64,000 nucleotides of DNA from Brevibacillus formosus. GTDB taxonomy: Bacteria; Bacillota; Bacilli; Brevibacillales; Brevibacillaceae. A program made the translations under genes and the position numbers. This document shows, piece by piece, positions 28,751-36,821 of the stretch. The notes beneath the pieces are model-generated. The model was given only the letters and a program-made list of their open reading frames with translations, was not told where the DNA came from and did not search any database. The stretch covers positions 186,001 through 250,000 of the forward strand of contig NZ_PXZL01000007.1 in the NCBI RefSeq assembly GCF_003013405.1. Direction: 5' to 3'. How positions within the stretch are numbered: the first letter of the stretch is position 1; each line of letters starts with the position of its first letter.

Positions 28751-29479
28751 TTATCGTTGTGTCAGCGTCTTAATCTGTGAGCTCGGGTCCTGCTTGCATT
28801 CTGTGCTGTATTCGACCAGGTCAATTTCGCAGTCTGGCCCAATCTCGATCTTGTTGCCGCGAACGACCTTGGCCTTTGTGTTTTCCAGATAGATCTCGTC
28901 ACCTTCAATCGTCTCTACGGACAAGGTATTGTTGAGAAAATGCTTCAACAACTTGCCCAAAGTGCTATACCCGGTTCGGCGCACCTCGATATGTTCTCCG
29001 CCCATTTCTTTTGCCTCGCAGCTACCATGCAGAATTACCTCGATTCGCCCTGCATTCAGAAGCCCCCCGATACTAAACGCACCGTTTGCCCGGAACACTT
29101 CGGCTTCACAATCCCCTGCTGCTTTCAATGATCCGTGAATCTTTACATCCTCTCCTGCCATATTGCCCTGTACTTTGACATTGCCACCGACTTTTAGACT
29201 TGTAAAATTCAAATCATCCGCAACATCAAGCTGACCGTATACAGATAACTTATCCATTTTCACTTTGCCTCTAATTGACGCGTTGCCTTCTACTCTTGCC
29301 GAAGAACCAATGAGATCTCCCGTGATACTGACATGTCCCGCACAATGAAGCGACTCGCACTCTACATCGCCATTAATCTTGCCGTAACCTTGGACATCTA
29401 CTTTGTTGTACACGCCACCCGTAGCATTCACTGCCCCATGAAAGATCAAATCTAGCTTGTTCTTATTCTCGTTCTGCAT
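28751..29479 (-). CDS. Bactofilin-like polymer-forming protein
   Basis: 242 residues from ATG 29479 with GGGGGAG. Repeated short beta rungs (such as VDVQGYGKINGDVECESLHCAG) form a right-handed beta helix of the bactofilin (DUF583) type, of which B. subtilis YhbE and YhbF are examples. Such proteins polymerise into filaments near the membrane. The gene follows yhbD with a 14-bp gap, the same order as in B. subtilis, where the genes are transcribed together. Confidence 0.88.
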   Translation of the reverse strand: MQNENKNKLDLIFHGAVNATGGVYNKVDVQGYGKINGDVECESLHCAGHVSITGDLIGSSARVEGNASIRGKVKMDKLSVYGQLDVADDLNFTSLKVGGNVKVQGNMAGEDVKIHGSLKAAGDCEAEVFRANGAFSIGGLLNAGRIEVILHGSCEAKEMGGEHIEVRRTGYSTLGKLLKHFLNNTLSVETIEGDEIYLENTKAKVVRGNKIEIGPDCEIDLVEYSTECKQDPSSQIKTLTQR

Positions 29480-29493
29480 GGTATGGTCTCCCC

Positions 29494-30117
29494 CTACAAA
29501 TATTTTCCTTTTAATTCCTCGATACAATTGGCTAGATCGAGCCGCTTCACTACCTTTACACCGCTATCAAAATACATTTCAGTAGAGCCAGACACCAACA
29601 CGAACGTGGAAATCCCCATCTTGCGCATAAAGATCAGCTCACAAGGCTTCCCTTCGAATTTGGGATAGTGGCTAGCCAGTACCTGCAGCAATCCGCCGCC
29701 TTCATCTACACTTAAGTCTCCGGCGGCCAAAAGCTTTTCTAACACATAGGCGTATAATGCCTGCTGGAAGGTAAAGGTCCGTAAGCTCCCGAGAAAAACG
29801 TTAAACACTTCTAAAGAAGTGGATGAAACAATGTTTCGTGCCAATAATTCATCTGCGGTCAACGAAATTCCACTCATACTTGGTGAAAACATGTCCGCCA
29901 GTTCATCCAGCGATAAGTCGTCTTTCATGTTCAGGATCTTGTCGATACGAGCCAAAATCTGTTCCCTCGGGAAAAAGGTTTCTTGCCCTGTAAAAGTTGC
30001 TCGGCGAATGAACCACTCCTCCGGAATCAGGTTCTTTCGTTTCCATCGGTACAATTGTCCGTACGAAATGCCAGTAAGCTCCAGCAGGTCCTTCTTCGAG
30101 ATTACATTTGTTTCCAA
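29494..30117 (-). CDS. yhbD: YhbD family protein with MerR-type helix-turn-helix
   Basis: 207 residues from TTG 30117, which has GGAGGTGC seven bases ahead. The N-terminal 35 residues (ISKKDLLELTGISYGQLYRW) are a MerR-type DNA-binding helix-turn-helix followed by a winged part. The rest is the DUF4004 region. It lies before the bactofilin gene, as in B. subtilis yhbD-yhbE. A dyad placed between -35 and -10 of its own promoter suggests that it controls its operon. Confidence 0.85.
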   Translation of the reverse strand: METNVISKKDLLELTGISYGQLYRWKRKNLIPEEWFIRRATFTGQETFFPREQILARIDKILNMKDDLSLDELADMFSPSMSGISLTADELLARNIVSSTSLEVFNVFLGSLRTFTFQQALYAYVLEKLLAAGDLSVDEGGGLLQVLASHYPKFEGKPCELIFMRKMGISTFVLVSGSTEMYFDSGVKVVKRLDLANCIEELKGKYL

Positions 30118-30139
30118 TTGAAGCACCTCCAAAAACAAT

Positions 30140-30162
30140 GTAACATAACACTGTTACGTTAT
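30140..30162. promoter_or_regulatory. Dyad within the yhbD promoter spacer
   Basis: GTAACATAACA-C-TGTTACGTTAT matches its complement at 9 of 11 positions. On the minus strand it lies between TTGAAT and TACATT (18-bp spacer), the arrangement used by MerR regulators. Confidence 0.6.
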
Positions 30163-30201
30163 TCAACTACAGATTGTTTGACTCTGAGGACTTTTGCACA
30201 T

Positions 30202-30230
30202 AAAAAAGGACTTCTGCCATAGAAGTCCTT
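30202..30230 (-). terminator. Terminator of the pseudouridine synthase gene
   Basis: Minus strand stem AAGGACTTCT/AGAAGTCCTT followed by TTTTTT. Confidence 0.9.
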
Positions 30231-30240
30231 CTGTCCGTTC

Positions 30241-31173
30241 TTATGAAAACTCTGCTTGCATCAAGCGTTTCATATCTGATGGTATCGGTGCCTCGACCAC
30301 AATCTCTTTTTCGAGAAGCGGATGTAAAAAGGATAATTTCGAAGCATGCAGAGCCTGTCGGCGTAACAAACCTCTCACTCCCCCGTACATCGTATCGCCA
30401 GCAAGCGGGTGTCCAAGGTGGGCAAAGTGAACGCGAATTTGATGGGTACGACCCGTTTCCAGCCAGACGCGAGCAAGCGTCATTCCCTCAGAAGTCTGTT
30501 CTACCTCGTAATGCGTGATGGCAGGATCGCCACTCTCCACGACACGGCGCTTCGTAGGATGACGCGCATCTCGGCCGATTGGCGCATCAATTGTTCTAGC
30601 TCCCTCTGACAGCACCCCACTGGCAACCGCAAGATACTCGCGGTGAATGCCCCCTTCGCGCAGCAGCCTGTCAGCCAATTGATGACCATAGCTGCTCTTG
30701 GCTACGAGAATAGCTCCTGATGTATCTTTATCCAGCCGATGCACAGGATGTACGCTCGTCTGCTCACCACGTGCCGCCAGTACGGCAGCGAGTGCATGTA
30801 CCAATGTGTCGGTCTCCTGTTTAATCGGGTGCACCATCATGCCTGCCGGTTTGTTTGCTATCAAAAGATGATCGTCTTCGTACAAAATTTCGATAGAGGG
30901 CATAGGTGTGATCGGTCCCTCAGGCTTCGTAGCGTGCTGGGGCTGCCTAGGCGCTTGCTCTTGTCTCTCGATGACACGAACAGCGATTGTATCCCCTGCC
31001 TTTACTTGTCTTTGCAGGAAGGGCTGCTTGCGATTGAGCAAAATCCCTTTACTTCTCGTCAGCCGCTGCATCATACGACCCGACACGTTAAGCTTTTGCC
31101 GGACGATTTGTTCCACGTTCATTCCCGTGTCTTGTTCACTGACGATGTATTCGATCCAATCTTTGCGGCTCAC
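30241..31173 (-). CDS. RluA-family pseudouridine synthase
   Basis: 310 residues from GTG 31173 (GAGGG seven bases ahead); a longer frame to 31248 has no ribosome site. An S4-like N-terminal part (EQIVRQKL...SKGILLNRK) is followed by the catalytic domain with the motif HRLDKDTSG, whose aspartate is the nucleophile. It should convert specific uridines of rRNA or tRNA. Single-gene unit with its own terminator. Target positions cannot be assigned. Confidence 0.9.
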   Translation of the reverse strand: MSRKDWIEYIVSEQDTGMNVEQIVRQKLNVSGRMMQRLTRSKGILLNRKQPFLQRQVKAGDTIAVRVIERQEQAPRQPQHATKPEGPITPMPSIEILYEDDHLLIANKPAGMMVHPIKQETDTLVHALAAVLAARGEQTSVHPVHRLDKDTSGAILVAKSSYGHQLADRLLREGGIHREYLAVASGVLSEGARTIDAPIGRDARHPTKRRVVESGDPAITHYEVEQTSEGMTLARVWLETGRTHQIRVHFAHLGHPLAGDTMYGGVRGLLRRQALHASKLSFLHPLLEKEIVVEAPIPSDMKRLMQAEFS

Positions 31174-31476
31174 GTCTAATCCCTCTGTTCCATGCTTTTT
31201 TCTTATTGTAGCAAAAGGATGCTTGAGATGCTCGTCTGTACTGCTCAAAGACGGTTATCCTCCAACTGTTGTGGTCGGGGGAAGCCCTGCCACATGTCTT
31301 CCAGTCGCCTGTATCCTCTCTTCGCTCGGGCGGTCTCCTTCCAGACATTTGACAGTGCTTGCGTACAGCTTGTGTTTACTTCATGTTTTTAGAGCGTTTC
31401 GGTTGTTATAACAAGGGAGTTTTAGAACTTTCATCAGAATGAATCACCTCTCAAGAAGTTAAACATCAGCTCCGTA

Positions 31477-31677
31477 GGAAGAAGTGCATTTCCAGTCCAA
31501 GCGCCTCTGGAGCCCATCTTAGCGTAGGAATAAATGGCGGGGAATTTCAGCTTCATTTATGAAAACCCTCCTCGAAAAGTCTACGTTTGAAGCGCTCCCG
31601 CTATTTATTCCGGAGCGAACAGTCAATCCCCCTTGCAGGGCGTAGGCCGAAGCGTAGACTGGAAATGTGCTTCTTCC
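31477..31677 (+). repeat. Nested-dyad element, copy 1
   Basis: 201 bp. Outer inverted repeat of 21 bp (19 matching) at 31477-31497 and 31657-31677, then a middle inverted repeat of 15 bp (one mismatch) at 31527-31541 and 31597-31611, and a short inner one AGCTTCA/TGAAGCG. The 3' half contains CAGTCAATCCCCCTTGC. About 88 percent alike to the element at 60969-61167. It lies in an intergenic stretch of 565 bp downstream of the M29 aminopeptidase gene, past its terminator. No open frame of note is inside. Class (RNA, MITE or other) unknown. Confidence 0.85.
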
Positions 31678-31694
31678 CTCACCAATAGCTACGT

Positions 31695-31722
31695 AAAAAA
31701 AGCCACCATGCTAAGCATGATG
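31695..31722 (-). terminator. Terminator of the M29 aminopeptidase gene
   Basis: Minus strand stem CATCATGC/GCATGGTG (one wobble) with a TTA loop and seven T. Confidence 0.8.
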
Positions 31723-31738
31723 ACCCTGTTGTACCGAC

Positions 31739-32851
31739 TTACCCTTTTAAATTTTCCGGATTGAGTCCTTGCAGCTCTGGCAAAACGAACAAACCGTCTT
31801 TGCGAATCAGCACATCATCAAACCAGATTTCGCCGCCGCCGTACTCGGGACGCTGGATGTTTACCATATCCCAGTGAATTTGGCTGCGGTTGCCGTTATC
31901 TGCGGTGTCGTATGCACGGCCCGGTGTGAAGTGGAAGCTGCCGGCAATTTTCTCATCGAACAAGATATCATTCATTGGATGCAGGATGTACGGATGTACG
32001 CCAATCGCGAATTCCCCAATGTAGCGCGCACCTTCGTCCGTATCGAAAATTTGGTTGAGTCTTTCGGTGTTGTTAGAAGTCGCCTCGACGATTTTTCCGT
32101 CTACAAACTTCAGACATACATTTTCGAATTTCGTGCCCATGTAGCTTGTTGCGGTGTTGTACGTAATGGTTCCATTCACGGAGTCGCGTACAGGTGCTGT
32201 AAAAATCTCACCGTCTGGAATATTGCGCAGCCCGGAGCAGATGACACTCGGAATGCCTTTGATCGAGAATTGAAGATCCGTTCCCGGTCCAACCAGACGC
32301 ACCTTGTCCGTGCGATCCATCAATTGCTGCAAAGGCAAAAAGGCTTCGTGCATCTTTTTATAGTCAACGGAACATACGTCAAAATAAAAATCTTCAAAAG
32401 CGACGGTAGACATGTTGGCATTTTGCGCCAAAGCCGTGGTCGGGTAGTTGAGCAGTGTCCAGCGTACATTGTTGGTCAGGTAATCATGCAATTCTTGCAT
32501 CGCACTTTGATGCGCACGACGACGCTCTACCGGAACATCGGCCATCTCACTGTCGTTGGATGGACCATTGATGACGATATATGTATCCAAATCTTTGTAC
32601 ATTGGCTCTTCCCATTTCGCCAAATGAGTCGCACGCTCTGCACTTGCACCGAGCATCAGCTCACGTTGGATAGACGGGTCAATAATCCGTACGAACGGAT
32701 AAGCTCCCAAGTCGTACGCCTGCCTAACCAATTCCTTCGCCAAATCGTGACCCTCGCCACGAACTTCAATCAGCAAGCTTTCTTTTTCCTTCAGGCGTAC
32801 AGAATGGCTCAGCAAATTTGTAGCCAGCTTGACGATGCGTACATCCCGCAT
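31739..32851 (-). CDS. Aminopeptidase of peptidase family M29
   Basis: 370 residues, full length for AmpS/AmpII/PepS-type aminopeptidases. The family binds two metal ions; the regions that supply ligands are recognisable: NIPDGEIFTAP, GEFAIG near 280 and the His/Tyr/Asp region near 300-345. It releases N-terminal residues from peptides in the cytoplasm. Stand-alone, divergent from the MFS leader. Start at 32851 is the only reasonable ATG. The long plus-strand frame opposite is a shadow. Confidence 0.9.
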   Translation of the reverse strand: MRDVRIVKLATNLLSHSVRLKEKESLLIEVRGEGHDLAKELVRQAYDLGAYPFVRIIDPSIQRELMLGASAERATHLAKWEEPMYKDLDTYIVINGPSNDSEMADVPVERRRAHQSAMQELHDYLTNNVRWTLLNYPTTALAQNANMSTVAFEDFYFDVCSVDYKKMHEAFLPLQQLMDRTDKVRLVGPGTDLQFSIKGIPSVICSGLRNIPDGEIFTAPVRDSVNGTITYNTATSYMGTKFENVCLKFVDGKIVEATSNNTERLNQIFDTDEGARYIGEFAIGVHPYILHPMNDILFDEKIAGSFHFTPGRAYDTADNGNRSQIHWDMVNIQRPEYGGGEIWFDDVLIRKDGLFVLPELQGLNPENLKG

Positions 32852-32970
32852 GCGATATCCCCCACATTCCTAGCATGATTTAGTGTTGTAAAAAATATTT
32901 TACCGAATGAAAGACCCTTTTTCAATTATCGATGTTCTTGGTACTATTCAAAAAAAACCAAAAAATTATC

Positions 32971-33000
32971 TTGCATAAATTCGACTCTTTCGAGTATTCT
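32971..33000 (+). promoter_or_regulatory. Promoter of the MFS leader
   Basis: TTGCAT (32971-32976), 18-bp spacer, TATTCT (32995-33000). It would place the start near 33007, about 410 nt ahead of the MFS start codon. Confidence 0.6.
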
Positions 33001-33054
33001 AATCAACAAGAGTTTACCTATGTAAAAAATTTGAAAGACGGGAGTGCTGAGTTC

Positions 33055-33084
33055 ATGGTGTTTTCTGTAGTTATCTTCGCTTAG
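33055..33084 (+). CDS. Putative leader peptide MVFSVVIFA
   Basis: ATG 33055 with GGGAGTGCTGAGTTC upstream; nine codons then TAG. It lies at the 5' end of the long leader before the MFS gene, as in translation-coupled attenuators of antibiotic resistance genes. Too short for similarity; judged from context only. Confidence 0.5.
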   Translation: MVFSVVIFA

Positions 33085-33305
33085 GTGGGGCCTCTCTTAA
33101 GGGGCACTGCCTCTTACAACCCTATCAAAAGCTAGAAGCTGCAGGATGCCTGAACCGCTTCCGTCTTTTTCCCGATATGAATTGCGGGCCATGTTCTCGG
33201 GTGAACAGTCGGTTTACTGTACCTAAAACCATAGGTAGGTAACCGTCTCTCTTTTGTACTCCGTTGAACCGGTTATTTCCCGCCACCCTTGTATCGTTTG
33301 ATAAA
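33085..33305 (+). promoter_or_regulatory. Structured leader of the MFS gene
   Basis: Several local hairpins are seen: GCCTCT-CTTA-AGGGGC, CCCG-N10-CGGG, ACAGT-N6-ACTGT, TACCTA-N6-TAGGTA and an AACCG/CGGTT pairing just before the terminator. Together with the upstream short frame and the downstream terminator they suggest an attenuation system. I do not recognise any known riboswitch class in it. Confidence 0.55.
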
Positions 33306-33350
33306 GCGCAAGCGGAAGAGCAGTGTCTCTACCCCGTTTGTGCTTTTTTA
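33306..33350 (+). terminator. Attenuator-type terminator before the MFS gene
   Basis: AAGCGCAAGCGG pairs fully with CCGTTTGTGCTT (two G-T wobbles), followed by six T. It sits 68 bp upstream of the MFS start codon and after the putative promoter, so full-length transcription needs read-through. Confidence 0.75.
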
Positions 33351-33417
33351 CGTGGAATTTTTCCAAGAAGAGAATCGAGGTCAGGCACCTGCCGAAATGA
33401 ATGGAGGAATTCGTGTC

Positions 33418-34656
33418 ATGATTTGGCGTTCGTGGGATCTTAATTTGAAGGTACGTCTCTTTGGTGAATTGATTACTCACACCTTCTTTTGGATGTACTT
33501 TCCGTTTATGGCGATTTACTTTAGCGATACGTTCGGGAAGGATGTAGCGGGTCTTCTGTTGATGGTGCCGCCGCTGCTCGGGATGCTGTCCAATCTGTTT
33601 GGCGGATATCTGGCTGACCGGGTAGGGCGCAGATTCACCATGCTGCTCTCGCTCTGTACATCGACGGTGATGTTCGCGCTGTTTGCGTTCTCTCCGTCTC
33701 CTTGGATCGACTATATTGCCTTCATCGGGATCGGAATCGCTGGGGCTCTCTACTGGCCTGCCAGCTCCGCCATGGTGGCTGATTTGACCACAGAAGAAGA
33801 TCGCAGAATTGTTTTTGCCACCTTTTACACAGCGATGAACATCGGGGTGGTCGCGGGTCCCGTATTGGGTTCTGTCTTTTTTGTTCATTATCGCCCGCAG
33901 CTGTTGATGTTCTGTACCATCGTTGAGTTGCTTTTTGCGATTACCGTCTTTTTTCTGATCAAAGAAACGCTGCCTGAACACGTTCGTCAGGAGAAGGCAA
34001 AGGAGCGTTTTTCCCTGATTCAGCAATTCAAGAGTTACGCCATTATTTTCCGAGACAAAGCATTTGCCCTGTACATTGGGGCAGGGATTTTGATCGCCAT
34101 TGGGTTCATGCAGTTGGATATTTACATGGCGTTGTATGTCAAAGAGCATGTTATGCAGCAACCATTATTCTCGTGGGGCAATTGGACTTATTCTATTGGG
34201 GGAACCAGCGCATTTGGCTGGCTCATGGCCTTAAATGGTTTTTTGGTGGTTCTGTTTACACTGCCAGTCACACGCTGGTTCGAAAACTGGAGTGATCGCA
34301 ACAGCCTCGTCATCTCCTCCATCCTATTCGGTGTCGGTCTGTTCTTGATGGCCTTTACGACGAATATTTGGCTCCTGTTCGGCTGTATGGCGATTTTGAC
34401 ATTCGGCGAGCTGATGCGCACACCAGTGGCCCAGAGCTTCATCAGTAAATACTCGCCGGAGGACGCACGCGGTCAGTACATGGGAGCTTCTTCACTCCAG
34501 TTCTCGATTGGTCGCTTCATCGCTCCCCTGACGATCGGTCTATCCCAATGGCTCGCTCCTGTTGGCGTATTCGGTGTCATCCTGGGCTTAACGCTCGTCA
34601 GTGCTTATTTGTATATCATTTTGTTCCGGATGATTGGTGCTAGCGAAGGTAGCTAA
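33418..34656 (+). CDS. MFS multidrug-type transporter
   Basis: 412 residues from ATG 33418 with GGAGG ahead. Twelve membrane segments; the loop-2 signature GGYLADRVGRR is at about 63-73, and the central loop is basic. It is most like DHA1 drug/proton antiporters of the LmrP/YttB type. Expression is probably set by the leader and terminator upstream, a common plan for resistance determinants. Followed by its own terminator. Substrate unknown. Confidence 0.88.
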   Translation: MIWRSWDLNLKVRLFGELITHTFFWMYFPFMAIYFSDTFGKDVAGLLLMVPPLLGMLSNLFGGYLADRVGRRFTMLLSLCTSTVMFALFAFSPSPWIDYIAFIGIGIAGALYWPASSAMVADLTTEEDRRIVFATFYTAMNIGVVAGPVLGSVFFVHYRPQLLMFCTIVELLFAITVFFLIKETLPEHVRQEKAKERFSLIQQFKSYAIIFRDKAFALYIGAGILIAIGFMQLDIYMALYVKEHVMQQPLFSWGNWTYSIGGTSAFGWLMALNGFLVVLFTLPVTRWFENWSDRNSLVISSILFGVGLFLMAFTTNIWLLFGCMAILTFGELMRTPVAQSFISKYSPEDARGQYMGASSLQFSIGRFIAPLTIGLSQWLAPVGVFGVILGLTLVSAYLYIILFRMIGASEGS

Positions 34657-34702
34657 GGTTCCGGCCACATAAGGGCTACTCCCCAAGACTTTGTTTATAT
34701 GA

Positions 34703-34738
34703 AAAAAACCCCTTCAACTTAAAATTGAGGGGGTTTTT
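34703..34738 (+). terminator. Terminator after the MFS gene
   Basis: AAAAACCCCTTCAA/TTGAGGGGGTTTTT with T tract. Confidence 0.9.
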
Positions 34739-34799
34739 GAGAACTATTTTTTCTCTTTCATAGTCAATAAAACGCCAGAGAAATGAAGGCGGAGTCCAT

Positions 34800-36626
34800 C
34801 TAACCTTCAAGTAAACGAACCAAGTCTTTGCTGGTTAAATCCGGGCCAGCATTGATTCGCTTCATCGCATATAGAGTTTGTGGTTGCCCTTTTTTTATCG
34901 TATTGACTCCCTTTTTCGTAGATAAAGTTACTTTGTAGCCTAATTCCGCCAAAAATTGTTCGGAAAGAAAGCTGTATTCACCCATTGGATATGTAAAGCA
35001 GACCACTTTATTGCCTACATTATTTTCAATTAAGTATTGATTCTTACGAATATCCTCGACGAACTCTCTGTAATAAGTTCCGCTCCTTTCGTCTGTTTTC
35101 TGTAAAACCCCTCGTCTATATGGATACTCCTTTTCATTCGTATTATGCAAATCATAGGTGTGATTCTGAATATCAAAAACGCCAGACTGGTACATTTCCC
35201 TTGCCTGTTCCCAGGAAAAGTGAGGAATAATACTTTTTTCTGTGTTTTTATATTTGTTTTTCCCAACAGACCAACCAATGATGGAAACCGTTGCTTTCAT
35301 TCCGAGCTCTTTTAAGATGGGATAAGCATATTGATAATTGCTTAGATACCCATCATCAAAAGTGACAGCGACTGGCTTCTCCGGCAGTTCATTTCTGCTT
35401 TCGACATAATCAACCATATCTTTAATAAATATCGTTTGATAGCCATTACGCTTTAATTCAAGCATATCATTTCTAAATTTGACCAACGTGATGGTAGAGG
35501 CATTCTCCAGTTTACTATCCGTCACAATATGATGATATGTAATAATAGGTATTTTTTTCTCCTCAATAACTGAAGTCGCCAAATGAGACGGTTTCGTAAA
35601 TACCTTCTTACTATGCTCCTCGACATTCTGAGCGGTCGTATAATGTCCAAAATTTTTCGGTATGAACACATCCTTGTCACCGAACATGTATCCCACCATC
35701 ATTTGACCAACGCTTTTTCTGTAATTCGTAGGGTTGTAAAAATAGCGTGGATCCAGACTTACGCAAGTGTATCCAGAGAAATCCCAAAAGTCAGTTATCT
35801 GAGCAATCCTCCTCCAATAATTTTGTAAACTTTCCAATCCAAATTGATCGACTTCTCTATAATAAGTGGGTGCGGTAACAACCTCCAAATGAATCCCCCT
35901 TGCCTCGCACTGCTCCTTGATTCGTTTAAGTGAGGCAACGATTTGATCTATGTTTGCGGTTGACAGGTTAGTCAAAGGCTTTATAAATTGGGGATTCTGA
36001 ACCAAATAATTCTCTAGGTCATCCGTATTCGTAGAACTATGTACGAGAAAAGACCTTAGTGTGCTTTCATCCTCAACAGTACGTGTATTCTTTTTATACC
36101 ATTCTTCCAGTTTCTGAAGTCCCCATTTTGGATTCAACATGAGAAACTCCAAATAAAACAACCCAAGAGAATCACCTGAAACTTTGGGATGGAGTCTCTC
36201 TTTCACGTTAGAAGAATGATCCTGATGTTGGACTAATTCTGACAGACCAATATGCAGAATCACATTTTCTACATGATAGTTCCTAACAAGATAAAAGAAT
36301 GTTTTTTCGTAGTCGCGAATATTATTTGAACTTATCGGGATTCCGTAAAATTTTGCACCTTCATAAAAATGATTTAACATTTCAGGCGATAATGAACTGG
36401 ATTGAGAACCACCTATGATATAAGAATTGTATTTATCGTGGTTTTGATCTAGATATTGAATATTATAAATATTCGGATTATTTTCTTTGTTATGCGGATA
36501 CATTCTCAAAAACGTATCCCCAAAGACACCAAATGGATCAACAACATAGTTAAAGAGAAACAAAAACGAAGAAAGAGTCATCATAGCCATGATGAAACGT
36601 TTTATTATCCATGTATTGCACTTCAT
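34800..36626 (-). CDS. SGNH-like/polysaccharide deacetylase fusion
   Basis: 608 residues from ATG 36626 behind GAGGTGTGAA. One N-terminal membrane anchor (about 5-26) leads to an extracytoplasmic domain of about 330 residues with the motif YIIGGSQSSSLSP, like SGNH/DUF1574 proteins (DltD, AlgX relatives). A NodB polysaccharide deacetylase domain follows (about 355-600) with VTFDDGY (metal-binding D-D), NHTYDLHN (H ligands) and TYPMGEY. The gene is AT-richer than its neighbours, which may point to transfer. It probably modifies a wall or matrix polysaccharide. The nearest analogy is PgaB-like de-N-acetylases, but the domain partner differs. Confidence 0.82.
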   Translation of the reverse strand: MKCNTWIIKRFIMAMMTLSSFLFLFNYVVDPFGVFGDTFLRMYPHNKENNPNIYNIQYLDQNHDKYNSYIIGGSQSSSLSPEMLNHFYEGAKFYGIPISSNNIRDYEKTFFYLVRNYHVENVILHIGLSELVQHQDHSSNVKERLHPKVSGDSLGLFYLEFLMLNPKWGLQKLEEWYKKNTRTVEDESTLRSFLVHSSTNTDDLENYLVQNPQFIKPLTNLSTANIDQIVASLKRIKEQCEARGIHLEVVTAPTYYREVDQFGLESLQNYWRRIAQITDFWDFSGYTCVSLDPRYFYNPTNYRKSVGQMMVGYMFGDKDVFIPKNFGHYTTAQNVEEHSKKVFTKPSHLATSVIEEKKIPIITYHHIVTDSKLENASTITLVKFRNDMLELKRNGYQTIFIKDMVDYVESRNELPEKPVAVTFDDGYLSNYQYAYPILKELGMKATVSIIGWSVGKNKYKNTEKSIIPHFSWEQAREMYQSGVFDIQNHTYDLHNTNEKEYPYRRGVLQKTDERSGTYYREFVEDIRKNQYLIENNVGNKVVCFTYPMGEYSFLSEQFLAELGYKVTLSTKKGVNTIKKGQPQTLYAMKRINAGPDLTSKDLVRLLEG

Positions 36627-36681
36627 TTCACACCTCATAATTTGATAGCATTACAAGTTGATTGTCTAATTGAGGCACTAC

Positions 36682-36741
36682 GTTTTACATGAGCAAGCGT
36701 AGTTTTAAAACATACTTTGCTTACGCTCACTCGTGTAAAAC
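36682..36741. repeat. Inverted repeat between deacetylase and anti-sigma genes
   Basis: GTTTTACATGAG and CTCGTGTAAAAC (11 of 12 paired) flank a second pairing AGCGTA/TACGCT. No T tract follows on either strand, so it is not a typical terminator. The 195-bp gap holds nothing else I can name. Confidence 0.6.
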
Positions 36742-36821
36742 AAAGCTAGTTCCCTTTGAGACTTAACTCGTTAACATCTTTCAACCATTGGATTGATTTC
36801 TTCGAAGAGACCTGGAAATTT

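Noticed and set aside
31249-31470. Gap between pseudouridine synthase and element copy 1
   Set aside because: Searched for promoters, repeats and frames; only spurious small frames were seen.
31769-32878. 369-codon plus-strand frame opposite the M29 aminopeptidase
   Set aside because: Antisense shadow of a clear enzyme gene; no ribosome site and no family resemblance.
33223-34161. 312-codon minus-strand frame opposite the MFS gene
   Set aside because: Rich in Arg, His and Gln, antisense to a clear transporter and crossing the terminator; a shadow.
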